Below, in pieces: positions 24,114 through 32,120 of a stretch of DNA of 64,000 nucleotides (position 1 is the stretch's first letter; every line of letters starts with the position of its first letter). Position numbers and translations under genes: made by a program. The stretch lies in assembly GCA_964496875.1 (NCBI GenBank), contig CAZCBH010000005.1, forward strand, positions 76,549 to 140,548, in the 5' to 3' direction. Below the pieces are notes generated by a model. That model made no database searches, was not told the DNA's origin, and saw only the letters and a program-made list of their open reading frames with translations. The stretch is from RI-106 sp964496875 (GTDB taxonomy: Bacteria; Cyanobacteriota; Vampirovibrionia; Obscuribacterales; Obscuribacteraceae).

Positions 24114-25999
24114 TTAATCACCTTTCTGGTCTCTGCTACATTCACCGGAAGCTCCAGGCTGAGCTCGGTACCATTTTCAAAGGATTCCGGAGAGCGCCAT
24201 GTGACGTTTGCTCCAATCAGTTGAGCCCTCTGCCGGATATTCAATAATCCGTGGGAGTCGCTTCTTATCTTATCTGGATCGATACCTCTACCATTATCCC
24301 TTACCGCGATGGTGAGAACACTGCCCTTCAATCCGATGGCGACCTCGACCTTCGAGGCGCCGGAATGTTTCTGAACATTGTTCAGGCTCTCCTGGACTAT
24401 TCTATAGAGTTGGAGCTTGGTCATGTCACCTATTTGGTAGTCATCTTCATCATCGAGATCATTAAAGTTGGTTTCTATATCCATATCCCGTTCGAGAATG
24501 ACCAGAAGATTATCAAGGGCCGGTTTGAATCCCATGGTCTCCAGAACTGATGGATGCAGGTCATTGATAACCCTGCGCATCTCTACTACGGCGGTGTCCA
24601 GTTTCTGGCGCATTTCATTGGGAACAGGGTTTCCTTCGAGATCTTGCGACAGGCGGTCGGCCATGCGGGCCACAGAAGATAGAGCGGGCAAGGTCTCGTC
24701 ATGGAGATCCTCGGCAATACGCTGCCTCTCTTGTTCGGCTCGAATCTGCATGGCTTCTCTTGCTTCGGCAAGCTCCCGGTTGCGCAAGCGCAAGTCCGTG
24801 TCGAGATAGATCAAGGTGCCGAAGATGAAGCTTAGCATGATCACCGCAAGTACAGGCACAATGGGCACATGGACATGGGCGAGTTGGAAGAGGACCTGGG
24901 TTATCACAACCAGTACCATAGATATGCAAAGGAAACTCGTGGTCCTGGTGCTCATTTTCAGTACCGAAGCGATCGCTCCAAGAGTCCCTCCTGCAAGCAG
25001 CAGCAGGTGGTGGAGAATATCCCGGGGAAAGGTGCTGATTATGAGGTTCTTGTGAATCGTCCGAATCGCATCTGCCTGAATCTGGGCATGGGTGACATTG
25101 TCATCGAGAGGGGTTCTCACCTGGGGCGTGTTGTCTTTCTTTTGGGTAAATCTGGTGCCCAGCACTACCACTTTGTTTTTGAAGGCGTTGTCTGGTACTT
25201 CGCCGTTTATGACCTGGCTGGTTGTATAGGTGTCGTATTTGGTGCCCGAAAAATTGATATAGAGAGGGACGTCCTGGGTGGTGAAGTGCGGCATCTGTCC
25301 TATAGAAGGACCGACTCCGCCTTTGCTGGCGATTAGTGCCGCCACCGCTTTAGGCAGAGAATCAAAGCTCTCCTGACCGTAGTTATATACGGGACTGGTG
25401 CTCTCGTAGTCGGTCACCACCAGCGGTAACTGGCAGACCAGACCGTTCGGTTCTCTAATGAGGAAGTCATAGGCGCAGGCGGCGCAGGCTTTGCGTAACT
25501 CTGCCGAGGGAAAGTCGGAGGGGTCTTCAAGATTGCCCAAAAGAGCAAGGACTATGTTGGAGCGATAGCGCCGGAATACTCTTATAAGGCGCGGGTCGGG
25601 TCTGCCGCTCAAGTCGATATCCATCACTACCAGCAAAGGATGTTGCCTTTCTATTTCGCTCACCAGCTCGGCCAGAACCTCTTGAATGGGCTCCGGACCT
25701 CCTTCCATCGGCTCTGCTTCCAGGTCGAACTGATCCTCGTCGTCATAGGTGACTATGACAATGTCCTGGGATTTTTCCTGGGGCATGATATTCGAGTTTA
25801 TCTCGTGGGCGACCTTGAAGCGCCACTCGAGAAGATTCAGTTCCATTGTGTCCAGCACTGGAGACTCCGCTAGTAAGATAGTGGCGAGACAACCGGCCAG
25901 GGTGCCCCAGAACAGCCGCTGGAACAACAATCCGTCGCGTCCTTGCTTGGTCGTCTGGGCTGGTAGTCGGCGCTTCAAAGACGCCAGCAGTTGCCTCAT
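24110..25999 (-). CDS. CHASE2-domain sensor histidine kinase (NarX/DegS type)
   Basis: This 629-residue membrane kinase has a TM near 30-45, then an extracytoplasmic CHASE2 sensory domain (about 50-320; note FKNKVVVLGT, typical of CHASE2), two or three TMs (about 325-400), and a HisKA_3 helix with the phospho-His in IAEDLHDETLPALSS. The HATPase domain shows QESLNNVQKHSGA (N box), DNGRGI and GLLNIRQRAQLIGA. It phosphorylates the LuxR-type regulator encoded immediately downstream. The ligand is unknown. Its start is 290 bp from the divergent lysozyme-like gene, a stretch where I see no clear motif. Confidence 0.92.
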   Translation of the reverse strand: MRQLLASLKRRLPAQTTKQGRDGLLFQRLFWGTLAGCLATILLAESPVLDTMELNLLEWRFKVAHEINSNIMPQEKSQDIVIVTYDDEDQFDLEAEPMEGGPEPIQEVLAELVSEIERQHPLLVVMDIDLSGRPDPRLIRVFRRYRSNIVLALLGNLEDPSDFPSAELRKACAACAYDFLIREPNGLVCQLPLVVTDYESTSPVYNYGQESFDSLPKAVAALIASKGGVGPSIGQMPHFTTQDVPLYINFSGTKYDTYTTSQVINGEVPDNAFKNKVVVLGTRFTQKKDNTPQVRTPLDDNVTHAQIQADAIRTIHKNLIISTFPRDILHHLLLLAGGTLGAIASVLKMSTRTTSFLCISMVLVVITQVLFQLAHVHVPIVPVLAVIMLSFIFGTLIYLDTDLRLRNRELAEAREAMQIRAEQERQRIAEDLHDETLPALSSVARMADRLSQDLEGNPVPNEMRQKLDTAVVEMRRVINDLHPSVLETMGFKPALDNLLVILERDMDIETNFNDLDDEDDYQIGDMTKLQLYRIVQESLNNVQKHSGASKVEVAIGLKGSVLTIAVRDNGRGIDPDKIRSDSHGLLNIRQRAQLIGANVTWRSPESFENGTELSLELPVNVAETRKVIK

Positions 26000-26291
26000 T
26001 TGTTCACCGGAGCCTGGTCAGATATAGAAACCATCCATGCTCCAAGATTAGTCTAGCTTGCCTGAATCGGCAATTGGCTGGGGAAAACCCGGTTTCTTCC
26101 ATGGGAAGTCCACGACAATCTCGAAGTACATCGGCATTATACCGGTTATCCGCGCCTATGGCGTATATCCTCGGCATATCACTTTGTTTTGTCCTCGCAT
26201 CAACTTCGGTCCGTCACGTTGCGGTAACGTTGTCCATATAAGTTGATAGAAGCTCGTTCTCCCATACGATGTTTTTTTTCCTGGAGTCTCC

Positions 26292-27731
26292 ATGGCGATT
26301 GAATCCGGCAATGCAAAAGAGGTGACCGTAGAAGGTCAGGAAGCTCCTGCCGAAAAGGTCCATGCCGCAGGTTTGAGAGATGATGGGTTATCTAGCGAAG
26401 ATTTTAGAGAACCGTTCAAACGAGATAAAGAGATCGATACAACAGTAGCCGAGAATCACTTTGGTACGGTTCAAATTGGCTCTGATAGAGGTTATGTAAC
26501 AGCCGCGGAGAGCAATAGAAGAGACTTTTACGAGAAGATAGATTCTCCCAGGCTTGCCGAGAATTTCGAGTCTATGGTCAAAGACGGCAGCCTGGCTACA
26601 AGAATGCTGTTTTTAGATCGCTCAGGGCTGCATCATACGGCAAGAAGATTTGCTGAATTGCCGGATAATCTAAGAAAAATTGCCGAGAAAGAGCTTACCG
26701 ACATAGATCCGATGTGGGCTACTCAGATGAAGCTGGCGGTGGCGGGGGTTCCTGATCGGGCTGCCGATTTCGACCCTCAAAAGTACAAAGGACCGATGAC
26801 AGTGGGGGCGCCCACCGATTTCTGGACCGGCTCCGGTATCACCGGGGTAAATCCTACGAAGGCGCCCATGTCCTGGGGGACATTTATCAAACTTGGTATG
26901 GAGCGAAAGGGTCTGGGCTTTGATGGCACGGCAGAGGCGTTTCGCCGGTTCACTTATCGAGCTGATAAAGAGACGCTCGAAGTTCCTTCGGACCCAAATG
27001 ATGCCGAAGCTATTCAGAAGTTTTTCGACGAGGCGCCAAAGGTCGAGGAAAGAGAGCGACTGCGATTTGCCGAAGTGTTTTTGAAACAGCCTATATCTAC
27101 GGTCAATCCAGAAGCCTATGATGGCAAGATTCCATCGAGGGCGGATGTATTGAAAGCGGCTGGTAAGCTGCACGGGGTGGATCCGCGAATTGTCGCCGGT
27201 TTCTTGTTATCCGAACAATCTGAGCAGAGCCAGAATGAAGATGCCATGGATTACCAGGCTGCGGCATGGGCCGGACATAACACCAGTGTTGGTATTGCCC
27301 AGATTCAGGTGCGCAATGCCACACACGATGGCGGTAAGCTCCTTGATGGTACTGTGGATGCCGATACTCGCAGGACAATGAGCCATGCTGACGCGGCTCG
27401 GTTTCTGGCTTCTGATGAACATGCAATATTTGCCGCCGCCAAATTTATTCGCGAGTTGGCCGATGCCGGTGCCAAGAAATTCGCTAAACCGGGCTCGTTG
27501 CCCGCCACCCGTGCGCAATTCCCTGATATGGATTATTCTGCCCTTGGTAAGGACTCCAGCTACTGGACATCTGAACATGTACTGCTTCTGGGATCTGAAT
27601 ACACCTCGACCCCCTGGGATGATGATTTAAAGAACATGAAAGGCCAGAAAGGCGGATCCTGGGGACATCGGGTTCTCAATTTTACTAATGCGGCTTTTAA
27701 GTTTCCGGAGTTGCGACTTCCTGAGGATTAG
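26292..27731 (+). CDS. Protein with lysozyme-like (SLT-type transglycosylase) C-terminal domain
   Basis: This 479-residue protein has no signal peptide. The N-terminal ~270 residues are charged and not recognised. The C-terminal part carries ADVLKAAGKLHGVDPRIVAGFLLSEQS, in which the Glu would be the catalytic residue, and TSVGIAQIQV, which matches the G-x-x-Q-I motif of soluble lytic transglycosylases. A WGHRVLNF segment follows. Cleavage of peptidoglycan is therefore possible, but secretion would have to be by a non-Sec route, for example as an effector. ATG 26292 has GGAG 6 nt upstream. The repeat array begins 10 bp after the stop. Confidence 0.6.
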   Translation: MAIESGNAKEVTVEGQEAPAEKVHAAGLRDDGLSSEDFREPFKRDKEIDTTVAENHFGTVQIGSDRGYVTAAESNRRDFYEKIDSPRLAENFESMVKDGSLATRMLFLDRSGLHHTARRFAELPDNLRKIAEKELTDIDPMWATQMKLAVAGVPDRAADFDPQKYKGPMTVGAPTDFWTGSGITGVNPTKAPMSWGTFIKLGMERKGLGFDGTAEAFRRFTYRADKETLEVPSDPNDAEAIQKFFDEAPKVEERERLRFAEVFLKQPISTVNPEAYDGKIPSRADVLKAAGKLHGVDPRIVAGFLLSEQSEQSQNEDAMDYQAAAWAGHNTSVGIAQIQVRNATHDGGKLLDGTVDADTRRTMSHADAARFLASDEHAIFAAAKFIRELADAGAKKFAKPGSLPATRAQFPDMDYSALGKDSSYWTSEHVLLLGSEYTSTPWDDDLKNMKGQKGGSWGHRVLNFTNAAFKFPELRLPED

Positions 27732-27740
27732 GGCCTGTCG

Positions 27741-27957
27741 GGGTGAACCTTTTGTATCAGGGTTTACCCTTTGTATCAGGGTAAACCTTTTGTATCAGGG
27801 TNNNNNNNNNNNNNNNNNNNNNNNNNNNNNNNNNNNNNNNNNNNNNNNNNNNNNNNNNNNNNNNNNNNNNNNNNNNNNNNNNNNNNNNNNNNNNNNNNNN
27901 NTTGTATCAGGGTAAACCTTTTGTATCAGGGTTTACCCTTTGTATCAGGGTAAACCC
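27741..27957. repeat. Tandem array of 19-bp repeats in two alternating forms, interrupted by an assembly gap
   Basis: Both sides of the gap carry 19-bp units of two kinds, GGGTAAACCTTTTGTATCA and GGGTTTACCCTTTGTATCA, alternating. At least three units remain left of the gap and three right of it. GGTTTACCC of one unit is the reverse complement of GGGTAAACC of the next, so neighbouring units can fold into 9-bp stems. It lies 10 bp after the lysozyme-like gene. The 190 bp between the array and the VIT gene show no gene. There are no unique spacers, so it is not CRISPR. Confidence 0.85.
27802..27901. other. Assembly gap (100 N)
   Basis: Exactly 100 undetermined bases, a conventional placeholder, lie inside the 19-bp repeat array. 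The true length and number of repeat copies are unknown. Confidence 0.99.
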
Positions 27958-28147
27958 TAGGCTAACAGGGATGATCTTGGGCAAGACAGTTGCGGTCGGG
28001 AATAACTATCCTGGTGGTAGTGGTCGCTTGATTCGATCTGTGAAATCGAAGCGAAGGTATCCTAACTTCCATCCGGCGACCGTCTAGTTCTTAATTGGCG
28101 ACTGATTCGAATCCTGTATTAGAAGATTTAGAGACTGAGGCTAGGTT

Positions 28148-30670
28148 ATGAAAGTTAGAAAGATTTCGAAGGCAATGGCGGTGGCTCTGGGAGGGTCTTA
28201 TCTGTTCGGGCTGGCGCCGGCGGCAAACGCCACCGGATTCATCTTCGTGGACCCGGCTTTTCATGTCGCTCCACCGGTGCATGTCACCCCGATAAATCCG
28301 GTCACTCCGATTACTCCGGTCACTCCGATCACCCGTCCCGGTACCACTACACCCAGACCGGGCACCACCACCTTGCACGGCACGGTCTCTACCGGTATTC
28401 ATCTGGAAGATCAAGAGATTTCTGTCGAGATTCAGGACCATGTGGCCAAGACCTATATAAAGCAGACTTTCAAGAATGATACCAACCGGAATCTAGCCGG
28501 GACATATTTATTTCCACTTCCTCAAGACGCCACTTTCAGCTCTTTCACCCTTCATATAGATGGCAAGCCGGTGGAAGGAAAAATTCTGGCGGCAGCCGAA
28601 GCAAGGGCGCAATACGAGCAGATAGTAAGGAGCATGGTGGACCCTGGTTTATTAGAATATGTCGACTATAAAACTGTGCGGGCAAGAATCTTTCCTATTC
28701 CTGCAAACGGCTCCAAAACAGTAGAGCTGGAGTACACGCAGTTGCTCAAATCGGATGGCGGCATGTTCAAGTATCGTTATCCTCTTAAGTCTGCCAATGC
28801 TTCTGCCTCCAACAAGACCGAGATCTCTATGAAGCTCAAAGGCAAATCTGGTTTGCGGACTATCTGGTCTCCCAGTCATATCATTCATTCTGAGCGTCAG
28901 GGCGCCAATCAGGCCAAGGTTACATTCACCGAAGACGGCAATGGAGAGAACAAGGACTTTCAGCTCTATTACACGGTTTCGGACAAAGAGCTGGCGGCCA
29001 ATTTGCTGACGCATAAGACCCTCAATGACAAAGGCTTCTTTTTGCTTGCTCTCAATCCGCCTTTGAAAGCAAAACAGGTAATGGCCAAGGACATTGTTCT
29101 GGTGGCAGATACCTCCGGTTCGATGCGCGGTGAAAAAATGGAGCAGTTGAAGAAAGCGCTCAAGTATGTGGTGCAGTCTCTCAATCCGGAAGATAAGTTT
29201 TCTCTGGTCAACTTCAACACTGATGCCGAGCCTTTTACTTCTGAGCTTTTGACTGCCAGCGCCGAAAATCGAAAGAAAGCCGAGGCTTTTATCGATGAAC
29301 TGGAAGCACGAGGTGGTACCAATATCGGTGACGCTCTTTCAATCGGCTCTAATCTGCTCAATAAAGAGTCCGCTGTCAAGCGCCCTGCCTATCTTATTCT
29401 GATGACCGATGGCGAGCCTACTGTCGGCAAGACCGGACTTGATGAGTTGATGGCGACTGTAGATTCGAAACGAGACATTCGTCTGTTCGATTTTGGTGTC
29501 GGCTACGATGTGAACACGCGCTTGATGAGCAGGCTTGCCGAAAAGCACCACGGCACAGCCCAGTTTCTAGAACCGGAAGAAAATCTGGAGACTGCTCTAT
29601 CGGCTTTTTATTCCAAGATAAAGAATCCTATATTGAGCGACGTTAAAATCGCTTATGAAGGCATAGAAGTAAAGGATGTCTATCCTCGTTCGGTCAAGGA
29701 TATGTTCGCCGGCAATCAGGTGATGCTTCTCGGTCGCTATAAAGAAGGCAGCAAGGCCGTGGTCAAGCTCACCGGCAAAGTCGATGGTGTCCAGAGGGCA
29801 TATTCATTTCCTCTTACCTTCGCTACAAACGAGTCTACCAATGCTTATCTTCCCAGGCTCTGGGCGATGAGACGGATAAGTTATCTAACGGAAGTGGCTC
29901 AGGACAACGGTGATACCAAAGAAGTTGTGGATGAGATCGTTGCTCTCTCTAAGCGCTATGGAATCATATCTGCCTATACTTCTTTCCTTTCCACCGACCC
30001 GAACGAGAATAATCGTTTACGTCCTACACCTGTGCTTATGCCAATGACCAGTGCCAGTATCAGAACCAGAGCTGGCGTTCGATCTGGCTTCGCACCCGGT
30101 GTTGCCGGATTCAGGCAGATGAGCGCGGAGGCAAGACCGGCAGCGGCACCGAGGCTGGTGTTTAACAGCGCTCAGCGCAAAGTACTGGGTGCCTCTTTTG
30201 CAGCGGATGCCGCCTACGCCGGTGGAGGAGGCTCTGGTGACAAAGGTCTTGTCGCTGGTCGTCTTGCCGCCCACCGGGTTATGGCCGAATCCGAAGCTGC
30301 CGATGAGAAGAAGAAAGAGGTGGCTTCCTTCAAGCAGGCGATTGCGCAGTCTACTGGCAAGCGTGCCATCGCGTTTCAGAAAGCGCTGCGAGATCTGCGC
30401 AAGGATGTCGTCACCGATGGTGATGGCAGAGAAGTAAAAGTGATAGGTGACAAGACCTTCTATATGGTCAACGGCTTCTGGGTGGATGCCAGCTTCGAGA
30501 ATGTGAAGAAGCCGAATCTGACAAGCATAGAATTCGGCAGTAAGCAGTATTTCGATCTGGTCTACAAGAACTCGGAGATAGGCAAATACATGGGAGCCGG
30601 TCAGCAAGTGATCTTCGTATACAAAGGTCAGTGCTACAGGATTGTGCAACCTGCGGTTAAGACAAGCTGA
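28148..30670 (+). CDS. Secreted VIT-domain / von Willebrand factor A-domain protein
   Basis: This 840-residue protein has a signal peptide ending ANA (about residue 29), then a Pro/Thr-rich linker with repeated TP/VTPI. A VIT domain follows (about 75-205: FKNDTNRNLAGTYLFPLP, ARAQYEQ), then a vWA domain (about 315-490) with the intact metal-ion motif VADTSGSMRG and the later DGEPT. The C-terminal 300 residues are not recognised. The architecture is that of inter-alpha-trypsin-inhibitor-like proteins and bacterial sortase-target or surface adhesion proteins. ATG 28148 has GAGG 7 nt upstream. A strong terminator follows its stop. Confidence 0.88.
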   Translation: MKVRKISKAMAVALGGSYLFGLAPAANATGFIFVDPAFHVAPPVHVTPINPVTPITPVTPITRPGTTTPRPGTTTLHGTVSTGIHLEDQEISVEIQDHVAKTYIKQTFKNDTNRNLAGTYLFPLPQDATFSSFTLHIDGKPVEGKILAAAEARAQYEQIVRSMVDPGLLEYVDYKTVRARIFPIPANGSKTVELEYTQLLKSDGGMFKYRYPLKSANASASNKTEISMKLKGKSGLRTIWSPSHIIHSERQGANQAKVTFTEDGNGENKDFQLYYTVSDKELAANLLTHKTLNDKGFFLLALNPPLKAKQVMAKDIVLVADTSGSMRGEKMEQLKKALKYVVQSLNPEDKFSLVNFNTDAEPFTSELLTASAENRKKAEAFIDELEARGGTNIGDALSIGSNLLNKESAVKRPAYLILMTDGEPTVGKTGLDELMATVDSKRDIRLFDFGVGYDVNTRLMSRLAEKHHGTAQFLEPEENLETALSAFYSKIKNPILSDVKIAYEGIEVKDVYPRSVKDMFAGNQVMLLGRYKEGSKAVVKLTGKVDGVQRAYSFPLTFATNESTNAYLPRLWAMRRISYLTEVAQDNGDTKEVVDEIVALSKRYGIISAYTSFLSTDPNENNRLRPTPVLMPMTSASIRTRAGVRSGFAPGVAGFRQMSAEARPAAAPRLVFNSAQRKVLGASFAADAAYAGGGGSGDKGLVAGRLAAHRVMAESEAADEKKKEVASFKQAIAQSTGKRAIAFQKALRDLRKDVVTDGDGREVKVIGDKTFYMVNGFWVDASFENVKKPNLTSIEFGSKQYFDLVYKNSEIGKYMGAGQQVIFVYKGQCYRIVQPAVKTS

Positions 30671-30694
30671 CCTCTAGCAAGGCAGGATACACAA

Positions 30695-30727
30695 AAGAAG
30701 GTTGCTTCATCCTGAAGCAACCTTCTT
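30695..30727. terminator. Bidirectional rho-independent terminator
   Basis: A perfect 15-bp stem (30695-30709 with 30713-30727) with loop TCC is flanked by A-rich sequence on the left and a T-rich run on the right. It lies between the stop of the VIT-vWA gene (+) and the stop of the zinc-ribbon gene (-), so it can serve both. Confidence 0.9.
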
Positions 30728-30744
30728 CTTTATAATTTAGCCTT

Positions 30745-31044
30745 TTACTGTGCGATAGTGCCGGTGGTGGCAGCGGTCTGCACTGGTTTCTCCGATGCCA
30801 CTTGCTTGACTTTGGCTTGCTGGGAGTATCCGAAGATCATCACCGCAAAGACGCCGACTAGAAGACTGGCGTACATGACCCTGGTCCATCCGTCCACTCC
30901 GCCTCTAAGCTGCTTGACTTTGGCTTGTAGCTCTTTTGAATCGGGGCTTGCGTAATAGCTGAGGTTGTTGCGGGAACAAGCATGACACTTATTCATAAAA
31001 CGGGTCATGATCTCGCCGCAGTCGTTGCACAAAATTGTTTTCAC
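30745..31044 (-). CDS. Small zinc-ribbon membrane protein
   Basis: The chosen start is GTG 31044, with AGGAGG 8 nt upstream, giving 99 residues beginning MKTILCNDCGEIM. An upstream frame to 31125 lacks this signal. Two CxxC pairs (CNDC at 6-9 and CHAC near 20) form a zinc ribbon, followed by a charged segment and one membrane helix (about 55-73), then a short Thr/Ala-rich tail. No function is known; such proteins may sense or recruit partners at the membrane. It shares its terminator with the VIT-vWA gene. Confidence 0.75.
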   Translation of the reverse strand: MKTILCNDCGEIMTRFMNKCHACSRNNLSYYASPDSKELQAKVKQLRGGVDGWTRVMYASLLVGVFAVMIFGYSQQAKVKQVASEKPVQTAATTGTIAQ

Positions 31045-31378
31045 CGAATCGCCTCCTGACTCAGATAGCTTTTGTATATTATTCGCATAACCCTGGTCGA
31101 ACGCAAGAATATCCTTTATTATCAAAGGTTGTCAAGAATTATGTGAGTTATTTAAATACAGAACTCCCGGGTTTTTCCGGGGAATATCGGGATGAAAACG
31201 CCGGAGATTTATCTTCCCCATGGCTTTATGCTGGATACAGTCGCGATGAAAAAGAGAACAGTGGTATCGGCATTAATGGCTATCCTAATTCGAGACAGCC
31301 TTCAGTAAGAAAGGTATCTCGCGGAGGGCGAATACAAAATCCGAAGGTTAGACGCTCTGTTAAGTGTCCTCCGTGGGT

Positions 31379-31418
31379 GCAAGGGGCATTGCCGCAATTT
31401 CGTGGCGATGCCCCTTGC
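31379..31418. repeat. Strong hairpin in a 395-bp gene-free stretch
   Basis: Between the zinc-ribbon start (31044) and the next stop (31440) I see no gene. It holds an 11-bp perfect inverted repeat, GCAAGGGGCAT with ATGCCCCTTGC (31379-31389 and 31408-31418), with further partial pairing inside. It lies 22 bp downstream of the CxxC-protein stop. Without a T-run it is either a weak terminator or a dispersed repeat. Confidence 0.5.
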
Positions 31419-31439
31419 GATATTTTGAAGTTTATAGAG

Positions 31440-31850
31440 TTACCGGGTGCTTTCCTCGGGAGTATCCTCGACGCCCAGAGCCTTCATATCGCGAAATTCG
31501 ATAAGCTCAATCAGGTCGTCTCTTGAAAGCTTATCTGCTTCATAGTCCACTTTGATTAATGCGAAACGCTTCTCTCCCTTTTTAACTGGTGCCCTTTTTA
31601 TTTTGGCGCGGCGAACCCCCGGGGTCGAGCGCAGTTCGTCACCCAGAGATTTCAGGCAGGGTTTGCAGATAACGCCATGGAGTTCGGCTTTGAATTGTCT
31701 AAGCTCCGATGTTTTGCTGTCCTGGGCGGCAACTGCCTCAGGCAGGTGGAAGACCGACAGGCAGAAGAATGACAGAATAAACGCCACGGCGGCGAGACTC
31801 TGCCGGGTTTCAGGTCTTGATATTTTGTGAATTGGAAAAACTCTTTCCAT
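31440..31850 (-). CDS. Exported HMA-like (heavy-metal-associated) domain protein
   Basis: This 136-residue protein has an N-terminal hydrophobic signal or anchor (about 18-42, ending EAVAAQ). The domain that follows has the HMA-like pattern: strand AELHGVICKPCLKSL with a CxxC metal-binding pair, helix, GVRRAKI, and a strand ALIKVDYEADKLS. It could bind Cu or another soft metal in the periplasm. It differs from classical HMA (GMxCxxC) in the residues before the Cys. A GAGG directly abuts the ATG, so a slightly later start is possible. Confidence 0.6.
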   Translation of the reverse strand: MERVFPIHKISRPETRQSLAAVAFILSFFCLSVFHLPEAVAAQDSKTSELRQFKAELHGVICKPCLKSLGDELRSTPGVRRAKIKRAPVKKGEKRFALIKVDYEADKLSRDDLIELIEFRDMKALGVEDTPEESTR

Positions 31851-32120
31851 CCTCTTGAATTCTAACTTTTGTTTAACGCCACCCTTCCCATGTTAAATCA
31901 TTCCGGCGAGTCCAGCCTGAATCGCGGAAAGCTCCTGAAAACCAAGGTTTTGCCCCGGGCAGCTTGCTTGGGAGGAGGTTTTCTTTATATAAATTAGCGT
32001 AGGCTGTCTCGGCATTATATGGGGCTTCCAGGGGGATACGGGGCATGTTAAGCGGTTTTGGTCCTATTTATTAAGTACCAGGTGTAGGCCTGATTGATAT
32101 AGTTTATGCAAGGTATTTCC

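Noticed and set aside
27771..27953. Short open frames crossing the N gap
   Set aside because: They are translations of the repeat and the undetermined bases, not genes.
27741..27957. CRISPR array
   Set aside because: The units are direct 19-bp repeats without unique spacers, and no cas gene is nearby.
31035..31526. A 163-residue open frame on the + strand
   Set aside because: It overlaps two better-supported genes on the other strand, has no Shine-Dalgarno, and contains the 31379-31418 hairpin.
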